From contig OZ251505.1 of assembly GCA_965242795.1 (NCBI GenBank), forward strand, positions 1,364,001 to 1,428,000: a DNA stretch of 64,000 nucleotides, given 5' to 3'. Every line of letters starts with the position of its first letter. Position 1 is the stretch's first letter. The DNA comes from Bin18 sp965242795. Its GTDB lineage: Bacteria; Desulfobacterota; Binatia; Bin18. A model generated the notes under the pieces. The model did no database searches, was not told where the DNA came from, and saw only the letters and a program-made list of their open reading frames with translations. Positions 1 to 8,187 of this stretch are shown here, one piece after another. The position numbers and the translations under genes were made by a program.

Positions 1-1311
1 CACAACCCGCACTACTTCGCCGCGGCGTTCGAGGACCTCTGGGGGCGCAGCGCTTCGGTGCACGTCGGTACCGGGGCGTTCCGAACCCTGGGCGAAGACG
101 ACGAGTTCCTGTATCTGGCCTGCCACGGCACGCGGCACGGCTGGTCGCGTCTGGACTGGCTGTGCGACGTGGCGGCCATCCTCGCCCGCATGGCGCCGGC
201 ACGCCTCGAACTGGTCGCGCGCACTGCCGCTCAGCAACGGTTGGACATCGTGCTCTCCTCCACGCTGCGGCTGTGCAAAGCGGCCTTCCACGTCGAGGCG
301 CCGTCAGCCGGGCGGGGCGAAGGGAAGCCCCGCGGGGTCGGACGGCCCGCCGGGGGGAAACGGGCGGCGTTCATCGCTGCCGCGGCAGCGCGCACGTGGG
401 GTTCTTGGGAGAAGCCGGCGCCGGGGAGCCAACTGCCGCTCAAACTCGCCCTCAAACTGGCTCTCAAACCGGACCTGCGGTACGTCCTGCACGAAATGTC
501 GGCCACCATGATCGCCCCCCGCGACTGGGCGCGGATCGATCTGCCCGACAAGCTGTTCCTCCTCTATTTTCCGCTACGTCCGCTGCTCTGGCTGACGAGG
601 AAACCGGAGAGTCGGGGACGAGAGCAACGGAGCGGATCCCCATCGGCGCTCTCAGTCGGAGAACCTGAGCGGACGGCCCTTCGGAAGCAGCCGTCATCAG
701 TCGGAGACCGAATGGAGAGTCTCCCCATCGTGCGGGCGGGACGCCCGCGTTCCCAGGGAGCACGAGAGGAGAGTCCCCCGAACACGCAAACCCCTTCGAC
801 CGGAGGAAACGGGGAGGCCGTCCCCCCCACAAAACGACCTAGGGGGATCCTCTGCGCGTTCGTCCGGGCGCCCGTGGCCGTGAAGGTCATGGCGCTGGAA
901 GCCGTGCCGTTGCTCTTGCTGGCGCGGCTGCTCGTCAAATACGTGCCCATGCGCCGCTGGCGGCACCGGCTGAGCACCGTGGAAGAACCGGGGGGTCCGC
1001 CGCCCGAGGGGCGACGGCTGGGCAGAAAAGTCGCGCGCGTCGTCCGCCGAGTCGCCCGGCACGTGCCGTTTCGGGCCGTCTGCCTGCCGCAGGCCATGGC
1101 CGCGCAGTGGATGCTGCGCCGGCGGGGAATCCCCAGCCGCCTGTTCTTCGGCGCACGGCGACGTCTCCGCCCGGAGACCGCCCCGCCCGAAGACGGACTC
1201 GCCTCCGGGATGGATTTCCACGCGTGGCTGACCGTCGGCGGCACCTGCGTGCTCGGCGGCGCCGAGCGCGACACGTACGTCGCGTTGCCGCCCTTCGACA
1301 ACGTGGCATGA
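1..1311 (+). CDS. Nucleotidyltransferase-family protein fused to lasso-peptide B2 protease (5' end outside window)
   Basis: The frame is open from base 1, so the start lies upstream; 436 residues are visible. Residues 1-195 look like the C-terminal part of the uncharacterised nucleotidyltransferase family that accompanies RiPP clusters (LACHGTRHGWSRLDWLCDVA). Residues about 300-436 look like the B2 transglutaminase-fold leader peptidase: Cys in FRAVCLPQAM, His in DFHAWLTV and a following VLGG strand, as expected for a Cys-His-Asp peptidase. The two parts are joined by about 80 Ser/Arg/Pro-rich residues (nt 597-840) that include a copy of an intergenic palindromic repeat, so the fusion may be recent. 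The stop overlaps the start of the exporter (ATGA). Role in RiPP leader removal is inferred from family and neighbours; precursor and cyclase genes are not in view. Confidence 0.75.
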   Translation, partial: HNPHYFAAAFEDLWGRSASVHVGTGAFRTLGEDDEFLYLACHGTRHGWSRLDWLCDVAAILARMAPARLELVARTAAQQRLDIVLSSTLRLCKAAFHVEAPSAGRGEGKPRGVGRPAGGKRAAFIAAAAARTWGSWEKPAPGSQLPLKLALKLALKPDLRYVLHEMSATMIAPRDWARIDLPDKLFLLYFPLRPLLWLTRKPESRGREQRSGSPSALSVGEPERTALRKQPSSVGDRMESLPIVRAGRPRSQGAREESPPNTQTPSTGGNGEAVPPTKRPRGILCAFVRAPVAVKVMALEAVPLLLLARLLVKYVPMRRWRHRLSTVEEPGGPPPEGRRLGRKVARVVRRVARHVPFRAVCLPQAMAAQWMLRRRGIPSRLFFGARRRLRPETAPPEDGLASGMDFHAWLTVGGTCVLGGAERDTYVALPPFDNVA

Positions 1312-3170
1312 CGTCGCCTCAGGCCGCCGTGCGCCGCGGTCCACGAAGATTCCTCCGGAGGACCGAGCGGCCCGCGACGGAGGGCGCCGGCGTCTTCCGC
1401 GACGCGGGGCCGTTGGTTCGCGCGCTGATTGCCTATGCGCCGCGCAGAATCGTCCTGGCGCTGCTGCTCCTGCTGACGGCCGGCGTGACCGAAGCGTTCG
1501 GGATCGTCATGATCGTGCCGCTGCTGCACGTGGTCGGTTTGGGCGCCCCGTCTGCGGAAGAGGCCGGTTCGACGGGCGGCCCCATCGTCGAAACGCTGGC
1601 GGAGATGGCCGGTGCCATTGGCGTCGAATTGACCCTGCCGATGGTGTTGGCCGTGTTCGTGGCGCTCGCCGCGGTGCGCGCGGCAACGGCGTGGCAGCGG
1701 GGGATGCTGCTGAACGCCATGCAACTGGGGTTCGTGGATGCGTTCCGCGAACGGCTCTACGCCGCGGTGGCCGGGGCGAAATGGGAGTTCCTGGTCGCCC
1801 GCCGCCAGTCCGACGTGCAGCACGTGTTGACCGCGGACGTCAACCGGATCGGCCAAGGAGCGTTTCTCCTGCTGCAACTGACGGCGACCGGGGTACTGAC
1901 GCTCGTGCAGATCGGCCTCGCCGTGCTGGTCTCTCCCCTGGTGACCGCCACGGCCCTGCTGCTGAGCGCGACGCTGCTGTTTCTCGTCCACCCGATGGTC
2001 CGGCGGTCTCGCGTGCTGGGCACACGGTTGACCGGCGCCAACCGCACCTTGTTCGCCTCCGTGACCGACTCTCTGGCCGGGCTGAAACTCCTCAAGAGTT
2101 ACGCCGTGGAAGATCGGCACGTCCGGCATTTCGCGGACTCGGTCGCCACCATGCGGCGGCAGGAATTGGCATTCCGGCGAACGAACGCCGCGACGCAGGC
2201 GGCGCTCAGCGTCGGCACCGCGGCCACCCTCGCCGCACTGGTCTGGCTTGCCGTATCCGGGGCCGCGTTGGCGCCGGCCGAGCTGGCGATGCTGGCGCTC
2301 ATCTTCGCCCGTGTGATGCCGACGCTGACCGGGTTGCAGGGGACAGGGCAACAGCTTGCCCATGCGCTGCCGGCCTACGCCCATGCCCGGGAGGTGCTCC
2401 AGGCGCTGCAAGACGCCGCGGAGGAGCAGGCGGACGACGACGCACCGCGGATGACGTTGGACGACGGGGTGACGGTGCGCGGCGTCTCGTTCGCCTATGC
2501 GGCCGGCACCCCGGTGCTGACGAACGTCGCGCTGGACGTGCCGGCGGGACGGATCACGGCCATCACCGGCCCGTCCGGGGCCGGCAAGAGTACGTTGGCG
2601 GACGTCCTGCTCGGCCTGATCGAGCCCGACCGAGGCGACGTGTCCATCGACGGGGTGCCCCTGGCCGGACCGAACCGGCGCCGGTGGCGGCGGTCGGTCG
2701 CCTACGTGCCCCAGGACCCGTACCTGTTTCACGACACCATCCGCGCCAACCTGCGGTGGGCACGGCCGGAAGCGACGGAGGCCGAGATGTGGCGGGCGCT
2801 GCGCCGCGCGGCCGCGGCGGATTTCGTCGCCGCCCTGCCGCACGGCCTGGACACCATCGTCGGGGACCGCGGCGCCCGGGTGTCCGGCGGCGAGCGCCAA
2901 CGGATCGCCCTGGCGCGGGCGCTGCTCACCGAGCCGGCCTTGCTCCTGCTCGACGAGGCGACCGGCCAACTCGACGCGGCAACCGAACGGCGGATTCTGG
3001 TGGGGCTGAGGGCGTTGCGCGGACGGACGACCGTGGTCGCGGTCGCCCACCGACAGTCGTTGCTGGAGATCGCCGACCGGGTCGTGCGGCTGGAAGCCGG
3101 CCGCGTGACCGCGGCCGGGACGTGGTGTACGCTGGCGCCACGGCTCACGCCGGCGCCAACGTCGGAATGA
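1308..3170 (+). CDS. ABC exporter, fused permease and ATPase
   Basis: 620 residues from the ATG that overlaps the previous stop (ATGA), implying translational coupling. The first about 340 residues form the six-helix exporter domain, starting after a basic N-terminus (helix LVLALLLLLTAGVTEAFGI region). The ATPase domain has Walker A GPSGAGKST near residue 425, the ABC signature VSGGERQRIALARAL near 530, Walker B LLLLDEATG and a switch His in VVAVAHRQS. Architecture is MsbA/McjD-like. Next to the B2 protease it most likely exports the mature peptide from the cytoplasm, but substrate cannot be read from sequence. Confidence 0.85.
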   Translation: MTSPQAAVRRGPRRFLRRTERPATEGAGVFRDAGPLVRALIAYAPRRIVLALLLLLTAGVTEAFGIVMIVPLLHVVGLGAPSAEEAGSTGGPIVETLAEMAGAIGVELTLPMVLAVFVALAAVRAATAWQRGMLLNAMQLGFVDAFRERLYAAVAGAKWEFLVARRQSDVQHVLTADVNRIGQGAFLLLQLTATGVLTLVQIGLAVLVSPLVTATALLLSATLLFLVHPMVRRSRVLGTRLTGANRTLFASVTDSLAGLKLLKSYAVEDRHVRHFADSVATMRRQELAFRRTNAATQAALSVGTAATLAALVWLAVSGAALAPAELAMLALIFARVMPTLTGLQGTGQQLAHALPAYAHAREVLQALQDAAEEQADDDAPRMTLDDGVTVRGVSFAYAAGTPVLTNVALDVPAGRITAITGPSGAGKSTLADVLLGLIEPDRGDVSIDGVPLAGPNRRRWRRSVAYVPQDPYLFHDTIRANLRWARPEATEAEMWRALRRAAAADFVAALPHGLDTIVGDRGARVSGGERQRIALARALLTEPALLLLDEATGQLDAATERRILVGLRALRGRTTVVAVAHRQSLLEIADRVVRLEAGRVTAAGTWCTLAPRLTPAPTSE

Positions 3171-3561
3171 TCTGGCGCCCGTGCTTTCGATAGACCGTAA
3201 AATCGCTGTCCAGCGTGAAGACGACGCCCTCCGTATGCCGTTCGGCCAGACGGACGAGGCAGCCGTCCGCGAACGACATCGGCACGTCCCGATACTTCTT
3301 CACCAGCCGATGGACGGCGTCGGCTTCTTCGGCCACGTGGAACGACACGTCCAGGACGCCGCGGCGCGCCAAGTCGAGAACCGCGGCTTGCCCGCCTTCC
3401 AGGGAGTGGACCAGAAAGCAGGCTTCCGCGAGCACCGCTTCGCAGGTGAACAGCGGCGGCACGAGATGCGCCCACCGCTCCCGTGCCCAGACGTGATACT
3501 GGTCGCGGCGGTTCAACAAGGCGACGAGCGGGCCGGTGTCGAGAACGATCGGGTTTCTCAA
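3145..3561 (-). CDS. VapC-type PIN-domain toxin
   Basis: 138 residues with PIN-fold acidic residues: Asp in VLDTGPLVALL, Glu in CEAVLAEACFL, Asp in SFADGCLVRLAE and Asp-x-Asp in FTLDSDFTVY. PIN toxins are Mg-dependent RNases. The start codon overlaps the stop of the upstream antitoxin by four bases, the usual antitoxin-first order. It runs convergent with the ABC exporter and overlaps its 3' end by 26 bases. The RNA target cannot be inferred. Confidence 0.85.
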   Translation of the reverse strand: MRNPIVLDTGPLVALLNRRDQYHVWARERWAHLVPPLFTCEAVLAEACFLVHSLEGGQAAVLDLARRGVLDVSFHVAEEADAVHRLVKKYRDVPMSFADGCLVRLAERHTEGVVFTLDSDFTVYRKHGRQIIPTLAPA

Positions 3562-3797
3562 CGGCCGAAGCCCCGCATGTAGTCCTTGTTCACGGACAGA
3601 TCTTCAGGTCCGCTCAGCGTGCCCGCAAGGTCGGCCACCAGCGAGAGGGCCGATTTGCCGTGCGCGCCGCCGTCCCGCCGCACGTAGGTTTCCAGTGCCT
3701 CGCGGACCAGCGCCGATTTGCTCACGCCGCGCTCTTGCGCCAGCGCGGAGAGTTCGACCTCGAACGGGTCGGCCACCTTCAGCGAGATCGTCTTCAT
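3558..3797 (-). CDS. VapB-type antitoxin, ribbon-helix-helix
   Basis: 79 residues from ATG at 3797, chosen because an AGGAGG ribosome-binding site lies just upstream; the frame continues upstream without one. The N-terminus MKTISLKVADPFEVELSAL followed by an ERGVSKSALVREALETYV helix is typical of Arc/MetJ DNA-binding antitoxins. The C-terminal part is the likely toxin-binding tail. Expected to autorepress the pair. Coupled to the PIN toxin by a four-base overlap. Confidence 0.8.
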   Translation of the reverse strand: MKTISLKVADPFEVELSALAQERGVSKSALVREALETYVRRDGGAHGKSALSLVADLAGTLSGPEDLSVNKDYMRGFGR

Positions 3798-3915
3798 CGC
3801 GTTCCTCCTTTGGTTTACCAAAATGGCAAATAGGTAATACTCTTGAAAAGAGAGCAAGTCAACAACGGACGAGGCGGGGAGCATTGTCGAGAGTGGCGGG
3901 CTGCGTTTCGGCAGG

Positions 3916-4869
3916 CTAAGCGACTCTCGTGGCACGCAGGGAGGGGAGCACTTCGGTCGCGGCCTGCCGGAGTTGATCCAGCGTAGTCGCGGCCGGCACC
4001 GCGGGAATCAGTGTCAGGTGGTCGGCGCCGGCATCGAGGTAGCGTTGCAGAAAAGCAGCACAGTCTGCTGCCGGGCCGAGCGCGCAGTACTTGTCGATCA
4101 GATGCGCGAAGGACTGGTGGTACTCGGTGGACAGCGTGCGCAGTGCGGTCCGCCGGGCGTCTTCGTAGGACGGAGCGAGGCAGAAGTAGAGCACGACCCC
4201 GCCGGTAAAACTCGTCCGTGCCGCGGCATCACGTTGTTGCCAGTACGAACGCGCCTTGTCGAAACTCGCCCGAAAGCGCTCGGGCGTCACGAAATACGCA
4301 AACCAGCCGTCCGCGTAGGTGCCGGCGCGTTTGAGCGCCGCGTCGACCCGGCCGCCGACCCAGATCGGCGGGTGCGGCTGCTGGAGCGGACGCGGAGCCA
4401 TGTGGGCGTCGCGGAAGCGGAAGAAGCGCGCGTCCGCGCTGGCCGGTGCCTCGGCCCACAACGCCTTGATGACGCGCAGCCCCTCGCTGGCGCGGCGGCC
4501 GCGTTCGTGCAGCGGGATCCCGCACGCTTCGTATTCCTTTTGAAATTCGCCGCCCACGCCGACCCCGAGCAGCGCCCGGCCCCCGGACAGCCAGTCGAGC
4601 GTGGCCGTCATCTTGGCGACCAGTGTCGGGTTACGTAGCGGCAGCAACAGTACGCCGGTGCCCAAGGTGATGGTCGTCGTGCGGGCGGCGAACGCGCCCA
4701 ACATCGTGAACGGGTCGAGCACCGGGCTGTGCCACAGCACGTGATCGCGGTAGAACAGCACGTCGAAACCGAGCCGTTCGATCTCCTCGGCCCAGGTACA
4801 CAGCGTCGGCCCTGAGACGAGCCCCGCGCCGAATCCGCCTAGCGTGGTGCCGAAGGTGGGCGCGGTCAC
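3916..4869 (-). CDS. LLM-class flavin/F420-dependent oxidoreductase
   Basis: 317 residues of the bacterial luciferase-like TIM-barrel fold. Visible landmarks: an N-terminal barrel strand FGTTLGGFG, TTITLGTGVLLLPLRNP, SGGRALLGVGVGGEFQKEYEACG and PPIWVGGRVDAALKRAGTYADGW. These match the F420-dependent subfamilies, although FMN use cannot be excluded. Substrate is unknown. It is in tandem with the next LLM gene (111 bp apart) and lies upstream of phosphofructokinase on the same strand. Confidence 0.85.
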   Translation of the reverse strand: MTAPTFGTTLGGFGAGLVSGPTLCTWAEEIERLGFDVLFYRDHVLWHSPVLDPFTMLGAFAARTTTITLGTGVLLLPLRNPTLVAKMTATLDWLSGGRALLGVGVGGEFQKEYEACGIPLHERGRRASEGLRVIKALWAEAPASADARFFRFRDAHMAPRPLQQPHPPIWVGGRVDAALKRAGTYADGWFAYFVTPERFRASFDKARSYWQQRDAAARTSFTGGVVLYFCLAPSYEDARRTALRTLSTEYHQSFAHLIDKYCALGPAADCAAFLQRYLDAGADHLTLIPAVPAATTLDQLRQAATEVLPSLRATRVA

Positions 4870-4980
4870 GTCGCGCCTCCCGACCGGATCGCGCTCCGTA
4901 ACATCTGGTATGAGAGCGGAGTGCAGGTCGCCCCGCCGATTCGACAGGCAGGCGCCAACAAGTCGAAACGCAGGCCGTAC

Positions 4981-5853
4981 CTAGCCATGTTTGGCTACGA
5001 TTTCGTCGGCGAAGCGTTCCATCGCCGTCGTGACGTCGCCGGCCCGCAGTGCGTGCATGTTGACCAGCAGCCGGTGGATGCCGAGGTCTCGATACACGGC
5101 CAGACTGTCCGGCCCTTCGGTGTGGTAGTTCCAGTACGCGGTCAGTTCGATCTCGGCCGGGTCGCGCCCCTGGCGGGCGCATTCTTCGTGCAGCGCGCGG
5201 ACATGCGCCCGATACTCGTCCGGGTCCTTGCCGATGACGTACCAGCCGTCGCCGTATTTCACGGTGCGCCGAATGGCGGGCGGCGTCACGCCGCCGATCA
5301 CCAGCGGCACCCCGCCCGGTTGGGCCGGCGTGGGATGCATGCTGAAGCCGTGCCAGTCGACGAATTCGCCCCGATATTCGACGTCCTCCCCGGTCCAGAC
5401 CGCCTTGAGCGCCTCCAGGTATTCGTCCGCGCGCCGCCCGCGGCGGGCGAACGGCACGCCGATGGCCTCGAACTCCTCGCGCAACCAGCCGACGCCCACC
5501 CCCAGCATCAGGCGCCCGCGCGACAGGTGATCGATCGACGACGCCCACTTGGCGAGGTACAGCGGGCTGGCTTGCGGGAGGATGTTGACGCCGGTGCCGA
5601 GCCGCAGCCGGGTCGTCGCCGCGGCGATGAAGGTCAAGGCAACGAGGGGATCGATGATCGGGGCGTCCGGCTTGAACGGCAGTTTGCCGTCCGGGTTGTA
5701 CGGATAGACCGAGGCGTACGACGTGGGAATGACGACGTGCTCCGCGGTCCAGACCGACTCGTAGCCCAGCGCCTCGGCGCGCTGCACGAAGGGCAGGACG
5801 ACGTCCGGGTCGGTGAACTCGCGCAGGTTGATCGGGACGATCCCGAATTTCAT
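4981..5853 (-). CDS. LLM-class F420-dependent oxidoreductase
   Basis: 290 residues, start MKFGIVPINLREF. Luciferase-like barrel features: ESVWTAEHVVIP, TRLRLGTGVNILPQASP, SRGRLMLGVGVGWLREEFEAIGV and GGVPLVIGGVTPPAIRRT. Resembles the TIGR03619-type F420 proteins. Separated by only seven bases from the phosphofructokinase gene upstream on the same strand, so probably co-transcribed. The substrate is not predictable; the family includes oxidoreductases for ketones, alcohols and xenobiotics. Confidence 0.85.
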   Translation of the reverse strand: MKFGIVPINLREFTDPDVVLPFVQRAEALGYESVWTAEHVVIPTSYASVYPYNPDGKLPFKPDAPIIDPLVALTFIAAATTRLRLGTGVNILPQASPLYLAKWASSIDHLSRGRLMLGVGVGWLREEFEAIGVPFARRGRRADEYLEALKAVWTGEDVEYRGEFVDWHGFSMHPTPAQPGGVPLVIGGVTPPAIRRTVKYGDGWYVIGKDPDEYRAHVRALHEECARQGRDPAEIELTAYWNYHTEGPDSLAVYRDLGIHRLLVNMHALRAGDVTTAMERFADEIVAKHG

Positions 5854-5860
5854 GGCCGGC

Positions 5861-6982
5861 TCAGTCGCCGAAGCTGGTGCCGACCAGGCGCGCCGCCTTG
5901 ATGAGCGGATGCGCAGGGTCGACGAGTTTCTTCTTGCCCGCCACGTCCTCCAGCGGAACGGGGCGCAGCGTCTGATCCTGCACCGCCAGCAGAAACCCGT
6001 CCCGGCCTTCTTTCAGGTATTGGGCGCAGCGCGTGCCCAGCCACGTCGCCAGCACGCGGTCCGCGGCCGTCGGCGTGCCGCCACGCTGGAGATGGCCCAG
6101 AATCGTCAGGCGCGACTCCTGGCCGGTCCGCCGTTCCAACTCCTGGGTGAGGTTGATCGTGTGGCCGACGTGAGAGTGGTGAAATTTTTCGAGCTTGGCC
6201 GAAACCTTCTCCTTCTCGTCCTTGTCCTTGGCGTCCTTCTTCTGCTGCACGAGGTGGGCGACCGTAGCCGCGTCGTCGGTGGACATCGCCCCCTCCGCCA
6301 CGACGATGATGCTGAAGCTTCGGCCTTGCCGGGCGCGGTCGCGGACCTTTTGCGCGACCCGCTCGATGTCGTACGGAATCTCCGGAATCAGGATCACGTC
6401 CGCGCCGCCCGCGATGCCGGCTTCCAGGGCCAACCACCCGGCGCGGTGCCCCATCACCTCGACCACGATGATGCGGTTGTGGCTCGTCGCGGTCGAGTGC
6501 AGCCGGTCGATGGCTTCGGTCGCGATGCCGACCGCGGTATTGAAGCCGAAGCTGACGTCCGTCTTGGCGATGTCGTTGTCGATGGTCTTGGGCAGGGTGA
6601 CGATGTTCAGCCCGGCCTTCTTGAGCCGCAGTGCGTTCTTCTGCGTGCCGCCGCCGCCCAGACACACCAGCGCGTCGAGATGGTGGCGGCGGTAGGTATC
6701 CACGATCGCGTCCGTCATGTCGTGGACCTTGCCGCCCATGAACATGCGGTGCGGCTTGTCTCGGCTGGTCCCCAGGATCGTGCCGCCGTCGGTCAGGATG
6801 CCGGACAGCGCCTTGCCGTCCAGTTCGACCGTCTGGTTCTGAACCAAGCCGCGGAAGCCGTTCTTGAAGCCGATCAGCCGGATGCCATACACGTCCAGGC
6901 AGGCGCGGCCCACGGCGCGGATCGCCGCGTTGAGCCCGGGACAATCGCCCCCGCTGGTGAGGATGCCGACGTATTGCGCCAT
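5861..6982 (-). CDS. pfkA: 6-phosphofructokinase, mixed or PPi-type active site
   Basis: 373 residues. Catalyses phosphorylation of fructose 6-phosphate in glycolysis. GILTSGGDCPGLNAAIR is the nucleotide-binding start and PKTIDNDI carries the catalytic Asp. Two positions differ from classical ATP enzymes: the loop reads LGGGGTQKN rather than GGDG, and the Lys in PKTIDND is typical of PPi-dependent and mixed-donor clades. It is longer than E. coli PfkA (320). A Lys/Glu-rich insertion (QQKKDAKDKDEKEKVSAKL) lies near residue 260. Donor specificity is therefore uncertain. Confidence 0.85.
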   Translation of the reverse strand: MAQYVGILTSGGDCPGLNAAIRAVGRACLDVYGIRLIGFKNGFRGLVQNQTVELDGKALSGILTDGGTILGTSRDKPHRMFMGGKVHDMTDAIVDTYRRHHLDALVCLGGGGTQKNALRLKKAGLNIVTLPKTIDNDIAKTDVSFGFNTAVGIATEAIDRLHSTATSHNRIIVVEVMGHRAGWLALEAGIAGGADVILIPEIPYDIERVAQKVRDRARQGRSFSIIVVAEGAMSTDDAATVAHLVQQKKDAKDKDEKEKVSAKLEKFHHSHVGHTINLTQELERRTGQESRLTILGHLQRGGTPTAADRVLATWLGTRCAQYLKEGRDGFLLAVQDQTLRPVPLEDVAGKKKLVDPAHPLIKAARLVGTSFGD

Positions 6983-7018
6983 TCGGTCGCGCCCGCTTCA
7001 CTCTGTACGAACGATCTC

Positions 7019-7495
7019 TCAACCGAAAAACGATTTGATGACCAGCGAGAAAACGCCGGCGATGATGGCGCCGGTCATCCACTTCACGACCGACAGTTCC
7101 CGCTCCACTTTTGCAACGTCGCGCTCCAGCTTGGCGATGTCGGCCCGGGTGACCCGTTCCAATTTCACGAGCTCGGCCTTGGTGACCTCCTCCAACTTGG
7201 CAATGTCGGACTTGGCTGCCTGCTCAAGGCGGATGATGTCCTGCTCCAAGCGGGCAATATCACCGCTGGTCGCTCGTTCCAGCTTGGCAAGCTCGGCCTT
7301 GGTGACCTGCTCCAGCTTGGCAATATCGGCCTTGGTGACCTGTTCCAGACGGGCAATGTCGGCTTGCAAGCGTGCAATGTCGGCTTTGGTCGCCAAGCTT
7401 TCTTCCGACATGGCGCGTGCAGCCACGCGCGCTTTTTCTTCCGGCGCACCTGCAGACACCAGAGCATCGTACAACTCGACCACCATCGTGCTCAT
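7019..7495 (-). CDS. Coiled-coil protein with C-terminal membrane anchor (DUF1640/CCDC90-like)
   Basis: 158 residues from ATG 7495; the frame continues upstream into the antisense of the VOC gene and was not used. After a short helical head (about 1-35), residues 36-130 are tandem 11-residue units of the pattern TKADIAKLEQV, a hendecad coiled coil. A hydrophobic segment near residues 138-156 (WMTGAIIAGVFSLVIKSFF) closes the protein. The layout matches DUF1640/CCDC90-like proteins, whose bacterial role is unknown. Transcribed towards pfkA, 36 bp away. Confidence 0.7.
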   Translation of the reverse strand: MSTMVVELYDALVSAGAPEEKARVAARAMSEESLATKADIARLQADIARLEQVTKADIAKLEQVTKAELAKLERATSGDIARLEQDIIRLEQAAKSDIAKLEEVTKAELVKLERVTRADIAKLERDVAKVERELSVVKWMTGAIIAGVFSLVIKSFFG

Positions 7496-7642
7496 GCGGC
7501 GACTATAGCCCCCCGCCCCCGATGCGCAAGGGGAACGCCGCCGCGGATTGCTCCGTCCGGTCGGAACCGGTAAGACGGCAACGCTGGAGACGGGCTTCTC
7601 CATCCCTCCAATAGAGAAAGCAGCAAAGTAAGGAACGGAACC

Positions 7643-8104
7643 ATGAGCCGACCGTTCAAGGTGTTGGGCGTGCAGCAGATCGCGGTGGGCGGGCCGGACA
7701 AGGCGCGGCTGCGGAAATTCTGGGTCGATACGCTCGGGCTCAGCTTGGCCGGGAACTATCGGAGCGAATCCGAGAACGTGGATGAGGATATCGCAACGGT
7801 CGGCACCGGGCCGCTGCGGCTGGAGGTCGACCTGATGCAGCCCATCGACCCGGACAAACGGCCCAGGGTCCAGGACCCGCCGCTCAACCACATCGGGCTG
7901 TGGATCGACGATCTGCACGCCGCGTACCGCTGGCTGCGCGAGCAGGGCGTGCGGTTCACCCCGGGCGGCATCCGCCGCGGGGCGGCCGGCCACGAGGTGT
8001 GTTTCATTCATCCCAAGGGGAACGAAGAGGCCGCGCTGTCCGGGGAAGGCGTCTTGATCGAGCTCGTCCAGGCCCCGCCCGAGGTGGTTGCCGCGCTCGG
8101 CTAG
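7643..8104 (+). CDS. VOC superfamily (glyoxalase-like) protein
   Basis: 153 residues; ATG preceded by AAGGAAC. Two beta-alpha-beta-beta-beta modules are visible: an N-terminal VLGVQQIAVGGPDKARLRKFW and a second starting at LNHIGLWIDDLHAAYRWLREQG, ending FIHPKGNEEAAL...LIELVQAP. His and Glu at the usual metal positions (HIGL; LIELVQ) suggest a metal-dependent lyase, isomerase or dioxygenase. Closest in look to methylmalonyl-CoA epimerase or lactoylglutathione lyase-type proteins, but the exact reaction cannot be assigned. Confidence 0.75.
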   Translation: MSRPFKVLGVQQIAVGGPDKARLRKFWVDTLGLSLAGNYRSESENVDEDIATVGTGPLRLEVDLMQPIDPDKRPRVQDPPLNHIGLWIDDLHAAYRWLREQGVRFTPGGIRRGAAGHEVCFIHPKGNEEAALSGEGVLIELVQAPPEVVAALG

Positions 8105-8187
8105 GACGGAGCGGGCGGCCCCTGTCGCCACCGTTTGCGCCCCTCAATCCTTCTGACGCCATACCGGACCCGAAGGAATCCACCCCG

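Noticed and set aside
564..3050. Very long open frame antisense to the NTase-B2 and ABC exporter genes
   Set aside because: Composition is Arg/Gln/His/Pro-rich with no motif. It mirrors real genes in a high-GC genome, as do similar antisense frames at 9242-12076, 13340-16495 and 27035-30772.
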